64,000 bases of DNA from Melitaea cinxia (taxonomy: Eukaryota; Arthropoda; Insecta; Lepidoptera; Nymphalidae). Below are positions 21,565-33,130 of this stretch, one piece after another; position 1 is the stretch's first letter, and each line of letters opens with the position of its first letter. Both the position numbers and the translations under genes were made by a program. The stretch is taken from positions 6,997,501 through 7,061,500 of the forward strand of contig NC_059415.1 in the NCBI RefSeq assembly GCF_905220565.1, in the 5' to 3' direction. The notes below the pieces were generated by a model. The model made no database searches. It had not been told where the DNA came from and saw nothing but the letters and a program-made list of their open reading frames with translations.

Positions 21565-21753
21565 ATGGCTAAGCTAAGGAAAAAAAAAACAGTCACTATT
21601 TTCTTAGTGCTATATAGCTCTATAGTTTTTGCCTACGATAACCAATGCATACCTAAGTGTTTCGCGTGGAAAATGTTCTACGAATGCACACTAAAGCTTT
21701 TAAACTACGTGAAATGCTCCTATGTAATGAAGACAGCTACAAAGTATAGTTGA
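21565..21753 (+). CDS. Possible small secreted four-cysteine peptide (doubtful)
   Basis: A 62-codon ATG-to-TGA frame. The product has a basic start (KLRKKK), a hydrophobic run 'VTIFLVLYSSIVFA' that would serve as a signal peptide cleaved near residue 23, and a 39-residue remainder with four cysteines at spacings C-x3-C-x8-C-x9-C. No family is recognised. It stands alone in AT-rich DNA with no clear promoter or splice sites, and a frame of this length is expected by chance in 64 kb. I list it only because signal peptide and cysteines coincide. Confidence 0.15.
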   Translation: MAKLRKKKTVTIFLVLYSSIVFAYDNQCIPKCFAWKMFYECTLKLLNYVKCSYVMKTATKYS

Positions 21754-21849
21754 ATGTAGTGGAATGTTTTGAAAAAAAAAGACCTTACTTAACTTATGAC
21801 ATATTTTGAGAGTCATATCATTGGCCTTAATCCGTCTATTGCAGATGAT

Positions 21850-22129
21850 TTAGACAGTGTCAGAAAGACACTGTGTTTCCTAGGACATTCTTCAGGAAAA
21901 CGCAGAGTTGCCTAAGCTCTGCGCCACTCTCTCGACTTCACTGGCTAGGCCCACAGGAACGACGAGTCGGTAAGTGTGGAGCCAGTTCGGCTGCAGGAGT
22001 CTTTCGCATTTTAGAGCTATGCCACGAATGCTTGACGGAGACCCCATTCCGGGTTTCAAATGAAAAAAAGGTCGTTAAAGGCGACCGAGGGAGAGTTATC
22101 ATCATACATTTGGAATATTGCTATAACTT
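21850..22129. other. GC-richer block with successive short hairpins
   Basis: About 280 bp with higher GC than its surroundings. Short inverted repeats occur at 21854-21861/21867-21874 ('acagtgtc'/'gacactgt'), 21901-21907/21917-21923 ('cgcagag'/'ctctgcg') and 22070-22074/22082-22086 ('ggtcg'/'cgacc'). A 90-codon plus frame (21873-22145) has no recognised domain. It may be a LINE UTR or another structured repeat, and I cannot identify it. Confidence 0.35.
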
Positions 22130-22755
22130 AACCGTTCTGGTATAGTGGTGCGAGTCATCATCGTCATCATTACAGCCTATACAGTCCACTGCTGGACATA
22201 GGCCTCCACAAGTTTACGCCAAAAATAACGTTAACTCATGTGTTTTGCCCATAGTCACCACGCTGGGCAGACGGGTTGGTGACCGCAGTACTGGCTTTGT
22301 CGCACCGAAGACGCTGCTGCCCGTCTTCGGCCTGTGTATTTCAAAGCCAGCAGTTGGATGGTTATCCCGCCATCGGTCGGCTTCTTAAGTTCCAAGGTGG
22401 TTGTGGAACCTTGTTATCCCTTAGTCGCCTCTTACGACACCCACAGGAACAGAGGGGGTGGCTAAATTCTTTAGTGCCGTAGCCACACAGCACAGTGGTG
22501 CGAGTAGTCGCTTAAAACACCGACGGTTTGCGGTTTCGATTCCCGCGCGGAATGAATATTTGTATTTGAATAAATATTTCTCCCCACCGTGCTTCAGAGA
22601 GCACGTTAAGCCGTCGATCCTGATAGCGATTCTTACTTATATTAGTAACATATCCACCAACCCACTGTGGAGCATCGTGGTGGATTAAGCTCTAATCGTT
22701 CTCCTGTATGGAGAAAGAGGCTTATGCCCAGTAGTGGGATATTACAGGCTGAACC
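22130..22755 (+). repeat. SINE-B, full length, interrupted by SINE-A
   Basis: The head begins 'ttctggtatagtggtgcgag' and resumes at 22494 with 'agtggtgcgagtagtcgctt' and box B 'gcggtttcgattcccgcgcg'. The body ('caccgtgcttcagagagcac') and RTE-like tail follow, ending 'tattacaggctga'. The break lies in the box A region of the head, so the pol III promoter of this copy is destroyed. Confidence 0.9.
22156..22493 (-). repeat. SINE-A nested in SINE-B
   Basis: 338 bp, with tail microsatellite 'catcatcgtcatcatta' at the left and the 5' end 'gtagccacacag' at the right. It is flanked by the 12-bp target duplication 'agtggtgcgagt' at 22144-22155 and 22494-22505. Near full length. Forward reading frames over it are incidental. 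Confidence 0.93.
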
Positions 22756-22984
22756 GTATCTAAAAAATTATTTTATTAACAATAAGTTTATTAGCATATC
22801 TATATACTGCAGATATATCTCTAGTTGGTGAATTATGAGAAAAACTATTATAAGGGTGTACTCCCATTTAGTATGGGCGATATGCCAGTAGAAGTCGCTA
22901 TTAGTGGTCTCATTACTTACCACATATTTCATGGTTTATATGTTATTTACACTAATTTCAAAAGAGTAACTGCGGAGTTTCTAG
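22756..22984. other. AT-rich; possible 5' part of repeat K
   Basis: The plus frame at 22825-23070 crosses into repeat K and has no known domain. It may be part of that repeat. Confidence 0.35.
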
Positions 22985-23125
22985 TCGATCCTTCTCTGCA
23001 GAATCTACATTCCGAATCGGTGGTAGCTCCACTTTTAAAAACAATAATCAGTTTAAATTTTTATTTATAAAATGACGATTCGAAGGTTTTTAGAAGCCTA
23101 TCTGAAGAAAGTTATTTTTGATTTT
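22985..23125 (+). repeat. Dispersed repeat K 3' end
   Basis: 'cattccgaatcggtggtagc', 'aaaatgacgattcgaagg' and 'agaagcctatctgaagaaag' are followed by a 'gattttgattttgattt'-like tail, an oligomeric 3' tail typical of some LINEs and their SINEs. I recognise it as very common in Lepidoptera. Confidence 0.7.
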
Positions 23126-23627
23126 GATTTTATATTTCTAAAATAAGGTAAAGTAAATGAAAACATAATATTAATTTTGTTCATAAACATCTTCCGACTG
23201 TCTGAGTTATTCGTTATTGGACTAGACACGACGTTTACAAGTTAAACAGTGAGCAATAATTATTGTAACTCCCTGAGGGAGTTACACAGAAGAGGTAAGT
23301 CTGAACAGGGGTAAATTTTGCTGAAGTGTAATAGCAATATACAATATAATTGTCGTATAAAAAAAAACACTTGTGCTTCAGACGAAATGACTGAAGTAAA
23401 ACTTACTTAACTCTATCTAACTTATGTCTCCGTCTTAACTTTCGTTCACCTTATACGCTCGTCACACATTCATACGCTTACTCCCGTGCGTAAAGAAGCT
23501 TTACGAGAGCTTTAAAAAGAAGAAGCTTTAAAAGACAAACTGAAATAAACATAATAAATTAACAAAATATAAGAAACAGAAATCAAAATATCTAAGTCCA
23601 TATAAGTATATAGATTAAATAAAATTG
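23126..23627. other. AT-rich, nothing recognised
   Basis: No supported feature. Confidence 0.5.
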
Positions 23628-23830
23628 ACAACGCGTTGGCGCAGCGATAACAGTACTGACTGTTGCGCTGGCAGTCGTGAGTTCAATTCCCGCACACGAC
23701 AGATATTTGTATTGGCCATATAGATGTTTTTCGTGGTCGGGGGGCTTGTGCTTGTGTATTGTGTGTTTCCAGACCCCCGACACAGGAGACAATCCTACTG
23801 GGGGCCGTTGAGTGTGAAGTGTTTATTTGT
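23628..23830 (+). repeat. SINE-D, full length
   Basis: Head 'acgcgttggcgcagcgataa' and box B 'gtgagttcaattcccgc', then 'atttgtattggccatataga', 'gacccccgacacaggagaca' and 'ggccgttgagtgtgaag', with an AT-rich tail. Close to the copy at 20726 but without the extra repeat in the head. Confidence 0.88.
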
Positions 23831-24239
23831 TATTTATTTAAAATACATATTTTAAATGTCAATAATTAGGAAATGCTATGTCAAACAATCAACTTAATTA
23901 AAAAACTTCAATACTTTCAGAATCAATAAATTATTAAAAGCATATTAGAACTTCAAATAAATGAATGTAATATATAAATTATGTACATTTATAGTAACTT
24001 TGTCTTATGACATATTTTATGTTATTACTAAGGTGACAATTAAGAAGCCTATGGACACTTACAAAATGTCAAGAGCTAGTTTGTCTTTAGGATTATTTAA
24101 TACGAGTAAGTTTTCAGCTTTTCTCTTTAACGTTTCGACGTTTCTTGGCATTGTTTTGCAAAAAAAAAAAAACCCTTAAAGAGGTGAAATAGGAAATATG
24201 AAATATGTCTTTAAAAGGAATATCTGTTACTATAAATAG
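23831..24239. other. AT-rich, nothing recognised
   Basis: The frame at 23961-24179 has no recognisable domain and ends in an A-run. Confidence 0.45.
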
Positions 24240-24375
24240 ACATAGCCAGCCTTGCGGTCACCAATCCGCCTGCCCAGCTTGGTGACTATGGGCAACACAC
24301 CTGAGTTCACGCCGTTTTTGGCATGACTTGGGGAGGCCTATGTCCAGCAGTGGACTGCGATAGGCTTAAGTGGAT
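24240..24375 (+). repeat. SINE-A, 3' half
   Basis: From 'agccagccttgcggtcacca' to the tail 'gtggactgcgataggctta'. The 5' half is missing and no target duplication is found. Confidence 0.85.
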
Positions 24376-24990
24376 AAAAAAAAGTATCTTTAATACAATA
24401 ATCTAATGTCTTATGTTATGTGAGACAAAACTACATAAGTTTATAGGAGTGAGTATGAGATCATGATTTTTGTACACACTATGCGGACAGTAGTTACAGG
24501 AGAATTTGTAATAATTAATTCTCTTTATAAAATAACGTAAATATTTCGATACGTAATTACCGGTAACAACGCACTTGTTGCAAATTGCTCGTTCATGTAA
24601 AAATAAATTACGTTGTTAACACGTCACTGTATTAATCAAATTAATTTTCTTTTTTAATTTATTACAGACACTTAAAGTTGTGGCTTTCATAAGGACATTA
24701 TATTTAATATTTTCATTCATAAATAAAATACATGAAACTTGAACTTATTTTCTAAATAATTAAAAATTTAATGTTAATAAATTTTAGGGATAAATGCATA
24801 ATCCAATAGAACCTAGAAATTTTCATCTTAAATACGCTGACAAGCAAAAGAATCACATATTTGAAATTTGGGTTTTAGAATTAAAAGACAAGTAAAAAAA
24901 AATCATTCCTTTACAGGATAATTTATAAACTTTAAATTAATGTCATTTTTTTTTATCAAACCAGTATTATTTTAGGAGCGCCAGTCCTGA
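24376..24990. other. AT-rich, nothing recognised
   Basis: No supported feature. Confidence 0.5.
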
Positions 24991-25601
24991 TTAAGTCGCT
25001 AGTGACTATTAACATAGTCGGAACTGCAAAATCGCATTTTTTTGTTTATTTCATAAAACGTTCCCAAATGACCGAGTCTATCATCAGCTGAAGAGAATTT
25101 TTTTATTTTATGCATAGTTTTTGAATTACTTAATTTAAAAATGTCGGATATTACCTGGCTAGCTCGCTAACAATGTCAGATGTTAACTACCAACGTTGTT
25201 AGCAGTGCGCAGGAGCGCGTGAATGCGCACGATCTCCCACTTCAGACTATGTTAGCGGAATTAACTGATGTTGCTTTGACACTTATTTTTAGGACATTTT
25301 ATTGTTAATCCTTTACTTTATACCAACGTTCACAACATCTAGTAGATAAGCAAGTTTAATCGAACTAACTACTGGACGTTGTAAAGAGAAACATAGTAAT
25401 AGAAGTAAAAATGCCAATGAAAACATTTTGAGCAAAGCAAAACCTAGTGAGAAACAGGTATTAATTTTTACTTATTATATTACTTTTACGATTTCTAACA
25501 ATAAAGTTCATAGTTTAATACTATTGCAAATTTAATGATAGATAATAGCAATTACACGAGCCATTTACAGTAAGTAATTTAAAATTGTAGGATGTACCTC
25601 A

Positions 25602-25870
25602 TCCAACTTTGTTAACCGGCTTTTGAAAGGAGTTAAATGTCGTTAGTACCATATCCGACGTTGTTAATCGGTATTCAATATGAGTTAAATGTCATTAGTA
25701 CCACATCTGACGTTTTTTATCGGTTTATCAAATGGATTCAATGTCGGTAGTACCATATCCGACGTTTTTAACGTTTTTTTTTATTAATTAAATGTTGGAT
25801 ATATTACATTTGAAGTTCTTTGAGGTTATGCAGATGACTTAAAATGTCTTTAGTACCAAATATAACACCC
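25602..25870. repeat. 52-bp minisatellite
   Basis: Three units of exactly 52 bp begin at 25602, 25654 and 25706, each of the form 'tccgacgttgttaatcgg', a variable middle, 'aaatgtcgttagtaccata'. A fourth unit is truncated, and a worn fifth ends near 25870 ('aaatgtctttagtacca'). Single related units occur at about 25141 (inverted) and 28408. Confidence 0.85.
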
Positions 25871-25969
25871 AAACATATAAAATAGTTAATATTAACTTTT
25901 TTTTTTTATTATTTCCTATTGAGTTTCTAATACCGAGAACTTTTCAAGATGAGTGAACTCAATTTTTTT

Positions 25970-26200
25970 TATATATAACTAGATCACCCAACAAGCGTAA
26001 GGCTCACTTGGTGGTAAGCGATTGCCGTAGCTTAAAGACGTCTGCAACCTACTCACTAACAGGAACACAATACTGCTTGAAAGCAGCGTTATTTAGCTTT
26101 GATCTTCTGTAAGGTCGAGGTACTACCCCAGTCGGACTGCTCCATATTTTGAGCAGGATATTTCTTGCTGTGCCCTACCTCAATAACTACTAAGTATGGT
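25970..26200 (+). repeat. Dispersed repeat J, best copy
   Basis: 'aagcgattgccgtagcttaa', 'cgtctgcaacctactcacta', 'tgatcttctgtaaggtcgag' and 'agcaggatatttcttgctgt' are shared in order with 29860-30075. It resembles a LINE 3' region, but no coding part is present. Confidence 0.7.
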
Positions 26201-26399
26201 CATAAAATTTTATTATTTCCATCCAGATCATAAAAGGTTATAGTGTGTAATGTTCTTAACTACAATATCTGCAGGTAAGCGCATCATCTCACTACATAAT
26301 GGAAACAAATTGAGGAACGAATTTCAGTTTTAGTAGATCAACGTGGCAAATATTAGCACAAGAACTGAATTATAGATGAAGAGATGACGAGATGTGTGT

Positions 26400-27240
26400 G
26401 TGATGATGTCAAATCGTTTTCATTGATAGTATCATATTGTGTCAGCAAAAATTCAAAGAAACTATATTTAGAAGGTGTGGATAGTGCTTCTCGAATGTAT
26501 TATAGCATATACACGGAATGGTTTGATTCTAAAAAAATATAGTGAAAAAGCAAATAAATAGGAATATACTTAACACAAATTTTAATATTGGCTTTCATAA
26601 GCCTAAAAAATGATACTTGTCACACATATACGAAAGTAAAGAATTACCTACAAATGAAAAGTAATCAGTAGATAAAGATGAAGCTAAGTCGAATGAAGAA
26701 GTATTAGCAGCTACTTTTGATTTTGAAAAAGTTTTGATAACACCACATATGTAAGCGTGTTTTACTACAAAATGAAATTGTCTACCTTAAACTTTACGTT
26801 CTATAATTTGTCTAACAAAATAGCTACATGTTTTATGTTCCACGAAGCTATTGCAAAACGTTGTGCAAATGAAGTTTCAGGTTGACTTTATCAATATATA
26901 TATAAGAAAACGCATATAGTCTAGGCAGAAATTTTGGTCCGACTATAGTCCGGGTCAGAACAGGAACGGAAGGAAGGTTTTTTCTCTATACTTGCTTTCA
27001 GTAAAAGAATTTGGAGTCACGATTACTCACTGTTTCATGGAGAACGGTCATACTCAAAATGAAGGGGATAGTGTGCATTCAATCATCGAGCGCGTAGTGA
27101 ACGCAAGATGCTATATTATATACCAGAGAAATGGTGCTGCCTCGTTCGCTGGGCCAAAGCTGAAGGTGAACCTTATGAAGTTAAAGTGATGATAACTCCA
27201 GAAATATTGGATTTTAAATCCTTGCTTTGAATTATATTAA
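26400..27240 (+). pseudogene. Decayed transposase-like gene
   Basis: Short frames in different phases carry, in order, blocks of one protein family that I know from many uncharacterised insect proteins with transposase-like architecture. Near 26400-26520: 'KKLYLEGVDSASRMYYSIYT'. Near 26600: 'LKNDTCHTYTKVK' (a CxxC-like zinc region, degraded). Near 26707: 'AATFDFEKVLITP'. Near 26761-26870: 'YYKMKLSTLNFTFYNL' and 'FHEAIAKRCANEVS'. Near 26944: 'GQNRNGRKVFSLY'. Near 27040-27090: 'GHTQNEGDSVHSIIERVV'. Near 27150: 'RWAKAEGEPYEVKVM', then 'DFKSL'. The acidic residues in the DFEKVL, GQN and DSVHS..E blocks would suit a DDE/RNase H fold, but this is inference. Stops and frameshifts are many, so it is inactive. 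Confidence 0.75.
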
Positions 27241-27645
27241 TTACACTGGACACATATGAAATATGTAACAGTTATGACACAGTTTTGACAGAATTTAATA
27301 TGAATATAATTTTTAGGACGCATTTAAGTGACTAATCCCCAAAAGATATCACAATTTTTATTAGAATTCTATAATGTATCGGAAGGAATCTTGGATGAAG
27401 AAGACTGATTTTCATTGATTAATCTAAAACATATTAATATAAGTCTTAGATTTAACCAAATCTTTGATTACTACCCAAGTGTCTTATTAAATCTAGATAA
27501 TTATTATAAAAGATGTTGTGTTTTTTTTAGTAGATTTTAGTTATGCCACCAATTGTTGATTGTCAACAAGAAGATTGATTTGATTTAGTTAATCTGAGTA
27601 TTAGTTTAAAAAAAACAAAAGCTGTAATTATTTGTTGAGTTATTT

Positions 27646-27947
27646 CATCATCTCAGCCGATCACAGTCCACTGCTGGACATAGGCCTCCATAAGTTCACG
27701 CCAAAAATGGCGTGAACTCGTGTGTTTTGCCCATAGTCACCACGGTGGGCAGGGAGTTGGTGACCGCAGGGCTGGATTTGTCGCACCGAAGATGCTGCTG
27801 CTCGTCTTCGGCCTGTGTATTTCAAAGCCAGCAGTTGGATGGTTATCCCGCCATCGATCGGCTTAGTTCCAAGGTAGTAGTGGAACTGTGTTAGCCCTTA
27901 TTCGCCTCTTACGACACCCCCGGGAAGAGGGCTAGGGTGAGAGGGTG
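27646..27947 (-). repeat. SINE-A with 12-bp target duplication
   Basis: Flanked by 'gttgagttattt' at 27634-27645 and 27948-27959. The tail microsatellite is at the left, and the 5' end is truncated by ~35 bp. It lies inside the candidate transposon, so it inserted afterwards. The plus frame over it is incidental. Confidence 0.93.
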
Positions 27948-28487
27948 GTTGAGTTATTTAAGTCAAAAGAAACATTTTGTATTTATTTTGACGATTTCCT
28001 TTATTCAACAAACTTTTCTTTGTTATTTCTAAATAAATATATTCACTTTTTTAAATTTTTGGTGTTTGTTTTTTAGTCATATTGACATACGACATACGTT
28101 TGTTATAAATACTAACAATGAACAATGACGTAAATGGCATTTCCGACAAGCAATCATCAATTTCGTACAAGCAACAATGTCGGTTGTGGTACTTCTGACA
28201 AATCAGTATTAGTCTTAACCCGTTAAAAATGTAACAAGTGACTTTTCTCATATTTACACATTAAATACCGGCTAGTAATAATATTATCCAAAATATAAAT
28301 AGCCTGTACAGCATTACTCTAAAATTTCATGATCCTGCTTAAAATGAGTAAAAAGATACACGCCTTTTACACTTTGAATCGCTCTCCTGTAAAGTTGCTG
28401 TTTTTCACATCCGACGTTTTTAATAGTCATGGGCGAAGTGAAGCTAGAGGGCTGTCGCATCCAGACTTTTGGTCACGAGTGACTTAA

Positions 28488-29454
28488 CAACTTTTTATTG
28501 TTAGTTTACATAAGATCAGTTCTTGATAAAATATTTAAAATTTTCAAGGAGATAATCATCAATTGTTTACGGAAACAAAGTCGAGAGTACGTACAGCAAC
28601 TGTTTTTTAGTAAAACTCTTCAAGATACCCAGAGCGGCGCTAAGTAAAACTTATTTTGAAATGTCCTTTCTTTCTCGCTAAGACAATTAATATTCAGAAC
28701 GTTATGTTGCAGATCTATTAATCAGTTTTAAGGTAATCTGCTTAATGCTTGCGTATTTTGATGCTAATATCTTTGTAGGATTTCTTTACATTTACTTATT
28801 TTCTTTACATTACTATTAAATTTTCTTCGTAGTTTACATTGTATTGTAATTAATTTTTTATTCTGGATGGAAGCAAGTAAACCTATTTAAAGTTGTCGCA
28901 TGAATTCTAAGAATATAACTAGTAAACCGTTACTTAGTAAAGGAATTAAGTCGAGTCAATATGGATTGCGTCCCAAAGGGTAGCTTTGGATACTCATTTT
29001 TTCATTTGAGACATAAGTAATTTAGAGCGCATTACTTGTACATTAAAGATATGTTGCTGTATAGTATTAAAATGATACCACTGCAATAATCCAGTCTATC
29101 AAAATCAACTTAAACACCATCCCACCTATATCTGGTACGTATTAGGCATAATACCTGTTTAATGGATAACAGACGTTTAATAAAAACAATTTTAATATAA
29201 TAAATAAGATATTTACTTAAAAAATATAAAATGTGAAATAGCATTATATTTTTTGTTGAATGTTTACTTTTTATTTGTTCACGTTTTCCATTCCGTTTAA
29301 ACTTTGTTTACACAAACTTTTAAATTGTTATGCTATATTTTTTTTTACTTTAAATGATTTGTTTTTAATGATTTTCGATATTAACCAGGACATAAATATC
29401 TGAGGTAAATTGTTTATACAAGGGTTTTGTGTAATAACATTTTTAGAATAACAA
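28488..29454. other. AT-rich, nothing recognised
   Basis: No supported feature. Confidence 0.5.
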
Positions 29455-29650
29455 TTAAGCCTATTATAACATCCTACTGTTGGCTGCTGTCTCATCTGCA
29501 TGTAGGAGGAAGATCCATCTAGCTGCTCCAACGCGAATTAGCTTTTAGGCGTCTATGATAGAAGCCGAAACCAACAGCTTAACGAGCTCTCCGAGGCACT
29601 ATGGGGAAACCCACAAGGTCAGACACCCAGATCGGAAATAAACATTTCTA
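29455..29650 (-). repeat. SINE-B, degenerate
   Basis: Retains 'gcatgtaggaggaagatcc', 'accaacagcttaacgagctc' and 'tccgaggcactatggggaaa' in SINE-B order. The head is lost. Confidence 0.7.
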
Positions 29651-29859
29651 CAAAACGTTTAATATATTGAACAGAACGAATTTAGAACTATCTTGTTTTT
29701 TGAAGTTGGGTAAAACTGGGTTTATATCAACGAAGCTAGCAGTGAGCAGTTCCTAGTGTGTGACAAACATTTTTTGTGTATAATTTGGAGATGAGATAGT
29801 TTTTGAAATATGACCACCAGGGTAGCAAATAGTAGCGATTGGGTTATAAGTGCTTAGGA

Positions 29860-30075
29860 CTAACACCGGGAGCACCACAAGCACGTTGCCTGCTCTAACT
29901 TTGCTGTCAACTCAATGCATCCGCAGGAGCTCTGGTTACCTTACTCACCACAGGAACGCAACACTATTTGAGTATAGTTGACTGTGATCTTCTGTTAGGA
30001 TAAACAGGTAATTCCCAGTCAAACTTCAGTTTTAAAGTAATGTTTCTTGCTGTACTTTATATAGTCTACTGACAT
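29860..30075 (+). repeat. Dispersed repeat J, worn copy
   Basis: 'ccgggagcaccacaagcacg', 'acaggaacgcaacactattt', 'gactgtgatcttctgttagg' and 'taatgtttcttgctgta' follow the order of the copy at 25970. Confidence 0.65.
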
Positions 30076-32989
30076 CGCAGAAAAAGAGCCATTCTTTCAT
30101 TCATATTCCTTTTCTTTTTGTTACTGTTTTGAAATCTAAAAAGACAAGATAAATTCTTAATCACAAATTCCGTAATAAAATTTTATAAAAAGAAACATTT
30201 TAGCTCTGTATTATTAATTACTTCAAAAAGGCACCTGGTCTAATAAAGCAGGAAATTAGGTCGATAGGGTCGCGATAATTTGAGCGCAATAAGCTCTTTT
30301 TATGTAAAAACCAATTCCGACCATTATGAAGGGAAATTGTTACTATGGATATAATTAACGTGATTAAAAAAAGATTGACGGTTCGTCGTTATACATTTTC
30401 ATTGAAAAAATGTGAGTAGGCTTTTTATTTACGGAATGAATCCTTCAAACTAGTATATGGACGTTTTTATGATTAAAAATAAGATTGTTAACAAGTGGCC
30501 TTTTCTACTTTAGCCTATGGCCGCAATCTATAATTGTAACTACTGCTGCGGCGTCATATAATCTTTGATATACCTTTGTATAATCAATATTATTAACACT
30601 CAGTAAATTTTGACAATGTCTGAAATAGTTCTCATATTGTAAACAGTTATTCGATGACGAGTTATGGCAGTGTAATTATATCGATAGCGTTAGCGATTGA
30701 CGGTTTGTTCCCCGCTGATGACAAAATATTTGTTTGAGCTGTATAAGTCTTTTCGAGTCACTTAATCACACCATTACTTGAAAACATGGGCCACAAGCCG
30801 TCGATTTTGTGTTTGTACGCTTTTAAACTGATTTCTTAAAATTCTGTATTGTTATCATAAATTAACGATATAGAATAAAATAAAATGAATCTTACATGAT
30901 ATATTATCGCTTTGTATTTTTATGTTCCCAATAGTAATAAAAAAATCGTGAAGGAAGGAACCACATCATTGTGTCGCTGACACGTGTCTCGTATTATGTG
31001 TCATTTGTAATATATCATCACACGACTCCATAATGCTTGCCTTCATCCTTTATAAAAAAAACCTAATTTTTCCCGGGTTCGTGTCAAAAGAGGTTCTTCA
31101 ATCACCTGGTATTGTGTTCTGGCCACAAGATTAGCGAACTACCATTACAATAGAATTCAGAAAAAAAATATTAATAAATACATATACATATTTTACTTAT
31201 GTACCCTTAGTAAACATTACTTCTTTATTAAGTTTTAGTTTCTTTTTACAAAAATATAAATCAAAAGTGGTTTATTAAATTATAAAATAACATCGTACAA
31301 GGCAGATTTCCTACGATCTCTTTTGTGTGATATTTCAACATTATATGGACGATTAGGTACATTTTACTTAGAATAGACATTTAGAAGAAAAATGGCATTG
31401 GCCATTAAAAATAATCTGCGATTAAAATTTATCGTCAACATAAGTAATTAGGTTAAACTTCATAACTTTTCCTTTATAAGATCATAAAAAGTGCACTCTA
31501 AGCTTTTATTACGGTTATGTCGTGGCCCAACAATAGATACCGCTGCATCTGCCCATGACAAATGAACGCGGTTTTTTAAGCGCAACGAATGTTACAATGT
31601 TACAACTATTCGTTACATTTATGACTGTAATACTTTCGATATAAAGTCCAATTTCCTGTGAAATGATTTTACGTGATAGCTGAAGATAAACAGACAAATG
31701 CAAAACGTCGCTCGTTAAAGCTATTTAACGTTAAGTCAAGCTGAATATGTTTTGTTTTGTAACAATTTTTCGCATCACGTACGAAATATAGAAATGGAAA
31801 AAATATAAGAATCTTTAAAAGTAACGAAAAATGAGGGTAGATGGAAATGTTTTATTTTCGTTTCAACGCCGTTTATATAATGAGGACGGTTTACATGTTT
31901 TTTTTTTAATGTTTTAAAACGTTTTCAAACGTGTTGTTTGCATTATCAAGCTTTTATTTAATAGATTTTTGTTGATTTGATATTTTACTGAAAATTTACA
32001 ACCTTGGTCAGGTTATACCTACTAAGACGATTTAGATTAACGTAAATAGCTTGGTAATTGCTCAGATGTGACATATTGATAATTTCTGTTTTTAAGTAAA
32101 ATATTGGTATTTTGATGTCAGTTATTTTATATAATTATATAATTTTATATATTAAGCAATTTAAATTTATACTATATAATATATGAGACCAATATACTGC
32201 AGGTAATGATGAAACAAAAAAAAAATGTTTTAAGCCAAACAAACTTTATATAGGTGGATCAAAAGTAAATATAGTAGAAAAAATTCTTTTCATATCAGTC
32301 CAAAAAGTAAGCTGTATTCTTCAGTAAAAAAAATAGTAAAATGTTATGACATTGCAACTGTTGACAATATTTTTTCACTAATCGCAGACGCAATCAAAGC
32401 CGTTACCAAAATAGACAAACAGGTATGACCCACACAGAGGTTCGTGTCGTGTCATTAGACTAATGGGCTTTTCCAGTCAAATTTCGCGAAAGTAATTTAG
32501 AAGCGACATGCCTTTAATGGCTAACACACATCAACTTTCATAACATGAATCATTCATATCGATTTAAATATTAATGAAATGAACTCGATACCCAAATTTA
32601 CATAAACATGTAAATAGGCAGCGAAATTTCCTAGATTCTCTCGAAATAAATTTTCTCAATTAGTACGCGAGATCAGTAGAGAACCGGTATGTATTGAAAT
32701 ATTTTCCTATGCGTATTTAGTGCTCTATAGGTTGTTTTTAGTGGTAGTGAGGCATTAATGCAACAGTGAGTATTACCAGAACATGTCTTAGTAAATTCAC
32801 CCTGTGGAAATTATATATACTGCCTTTTATTTGTAATTTGATGTAGGTTATTGTTAAAATATTCATCAGGTAAATTTAAACTTTTGGCTAGTCATTATTA
32901 TTGTTATGTGTTTGATGTATTGTATTTTATTTTTTGTATACAATACAACGTGAAAGCATAAAATGCCCAATCATTGCTGGATTGAAAAA
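30076..32989. other. AT-rich; one SINE head scrap
   Basis: Near 30690-30735 'gcgattgacggtttgttccc' and 'cgctgatgacaaaatatttg' look like a worn tRNA-like SINE head. The remaining 2.9 kb shows no repeat shared in the window and no credible ORF. Confidence 0.4.
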
Positions 32990-33130
32990 TTTCTATAGAA
33001 ATACGAGTAAACGGGTCATCTGATGCTAAGCGATCGCCGCCGGATATAAACATTTGCACCATCAGAGGAGTCACAAATGCGTAGCGGCTTAAATGAAAGG
33101 GTTTAGGGGGAGTTTAGGATGAGAAAGGTG
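32990..33130 (+). repeat. Repeat J-related fragment
   Basis: 'cgggtcatctgatgctaagc' followed by 'gatcgccgccgg' and 'caccatcagaggagtcacaa' is the other, better-known part of the same LINE-like repeat. Confidence 0.6.

Larger units (their letters stand above)
24991..28487. mobile_element. Candidate TTAA-flanked DNA transposon with transposase remains
   Basis: The ends 'ttaagtcgctagtgac' (24991-25006) and the reverse complement of 'gtcacgagtgacttaa' (28472-28487) agree at 14 of 16 positions. They enclose a decayed transposase-like gene (26400-27240), a 52-bp subterminal minisatellite (25602-25757) and related 'ccgacgtttttaa' units near both ends. A repeat J copy and a SINE-A lie inside and are later insertions or hitchhikers. 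The end motif is itself partly palindromic (GTCAC..GTGAC), so the match is weaker evidence than its length suggests. Stretches not listed separately (25010-25600, 27240-27640, 27960-28400) are AT-rich with nothing else recognised. Confidence 0.4.

Noticed and set aside
27712..27894. Frame shared with those at 16208, 22276 and 39457 ('NSCVLPIVTTLGRRV', 'FQSQQLDGYPAIGRL')
   Set aside because: The apparent conservation is just that of SINE-A copies. The frame varies by indels and lies on the strand opposite to SINE transcription.
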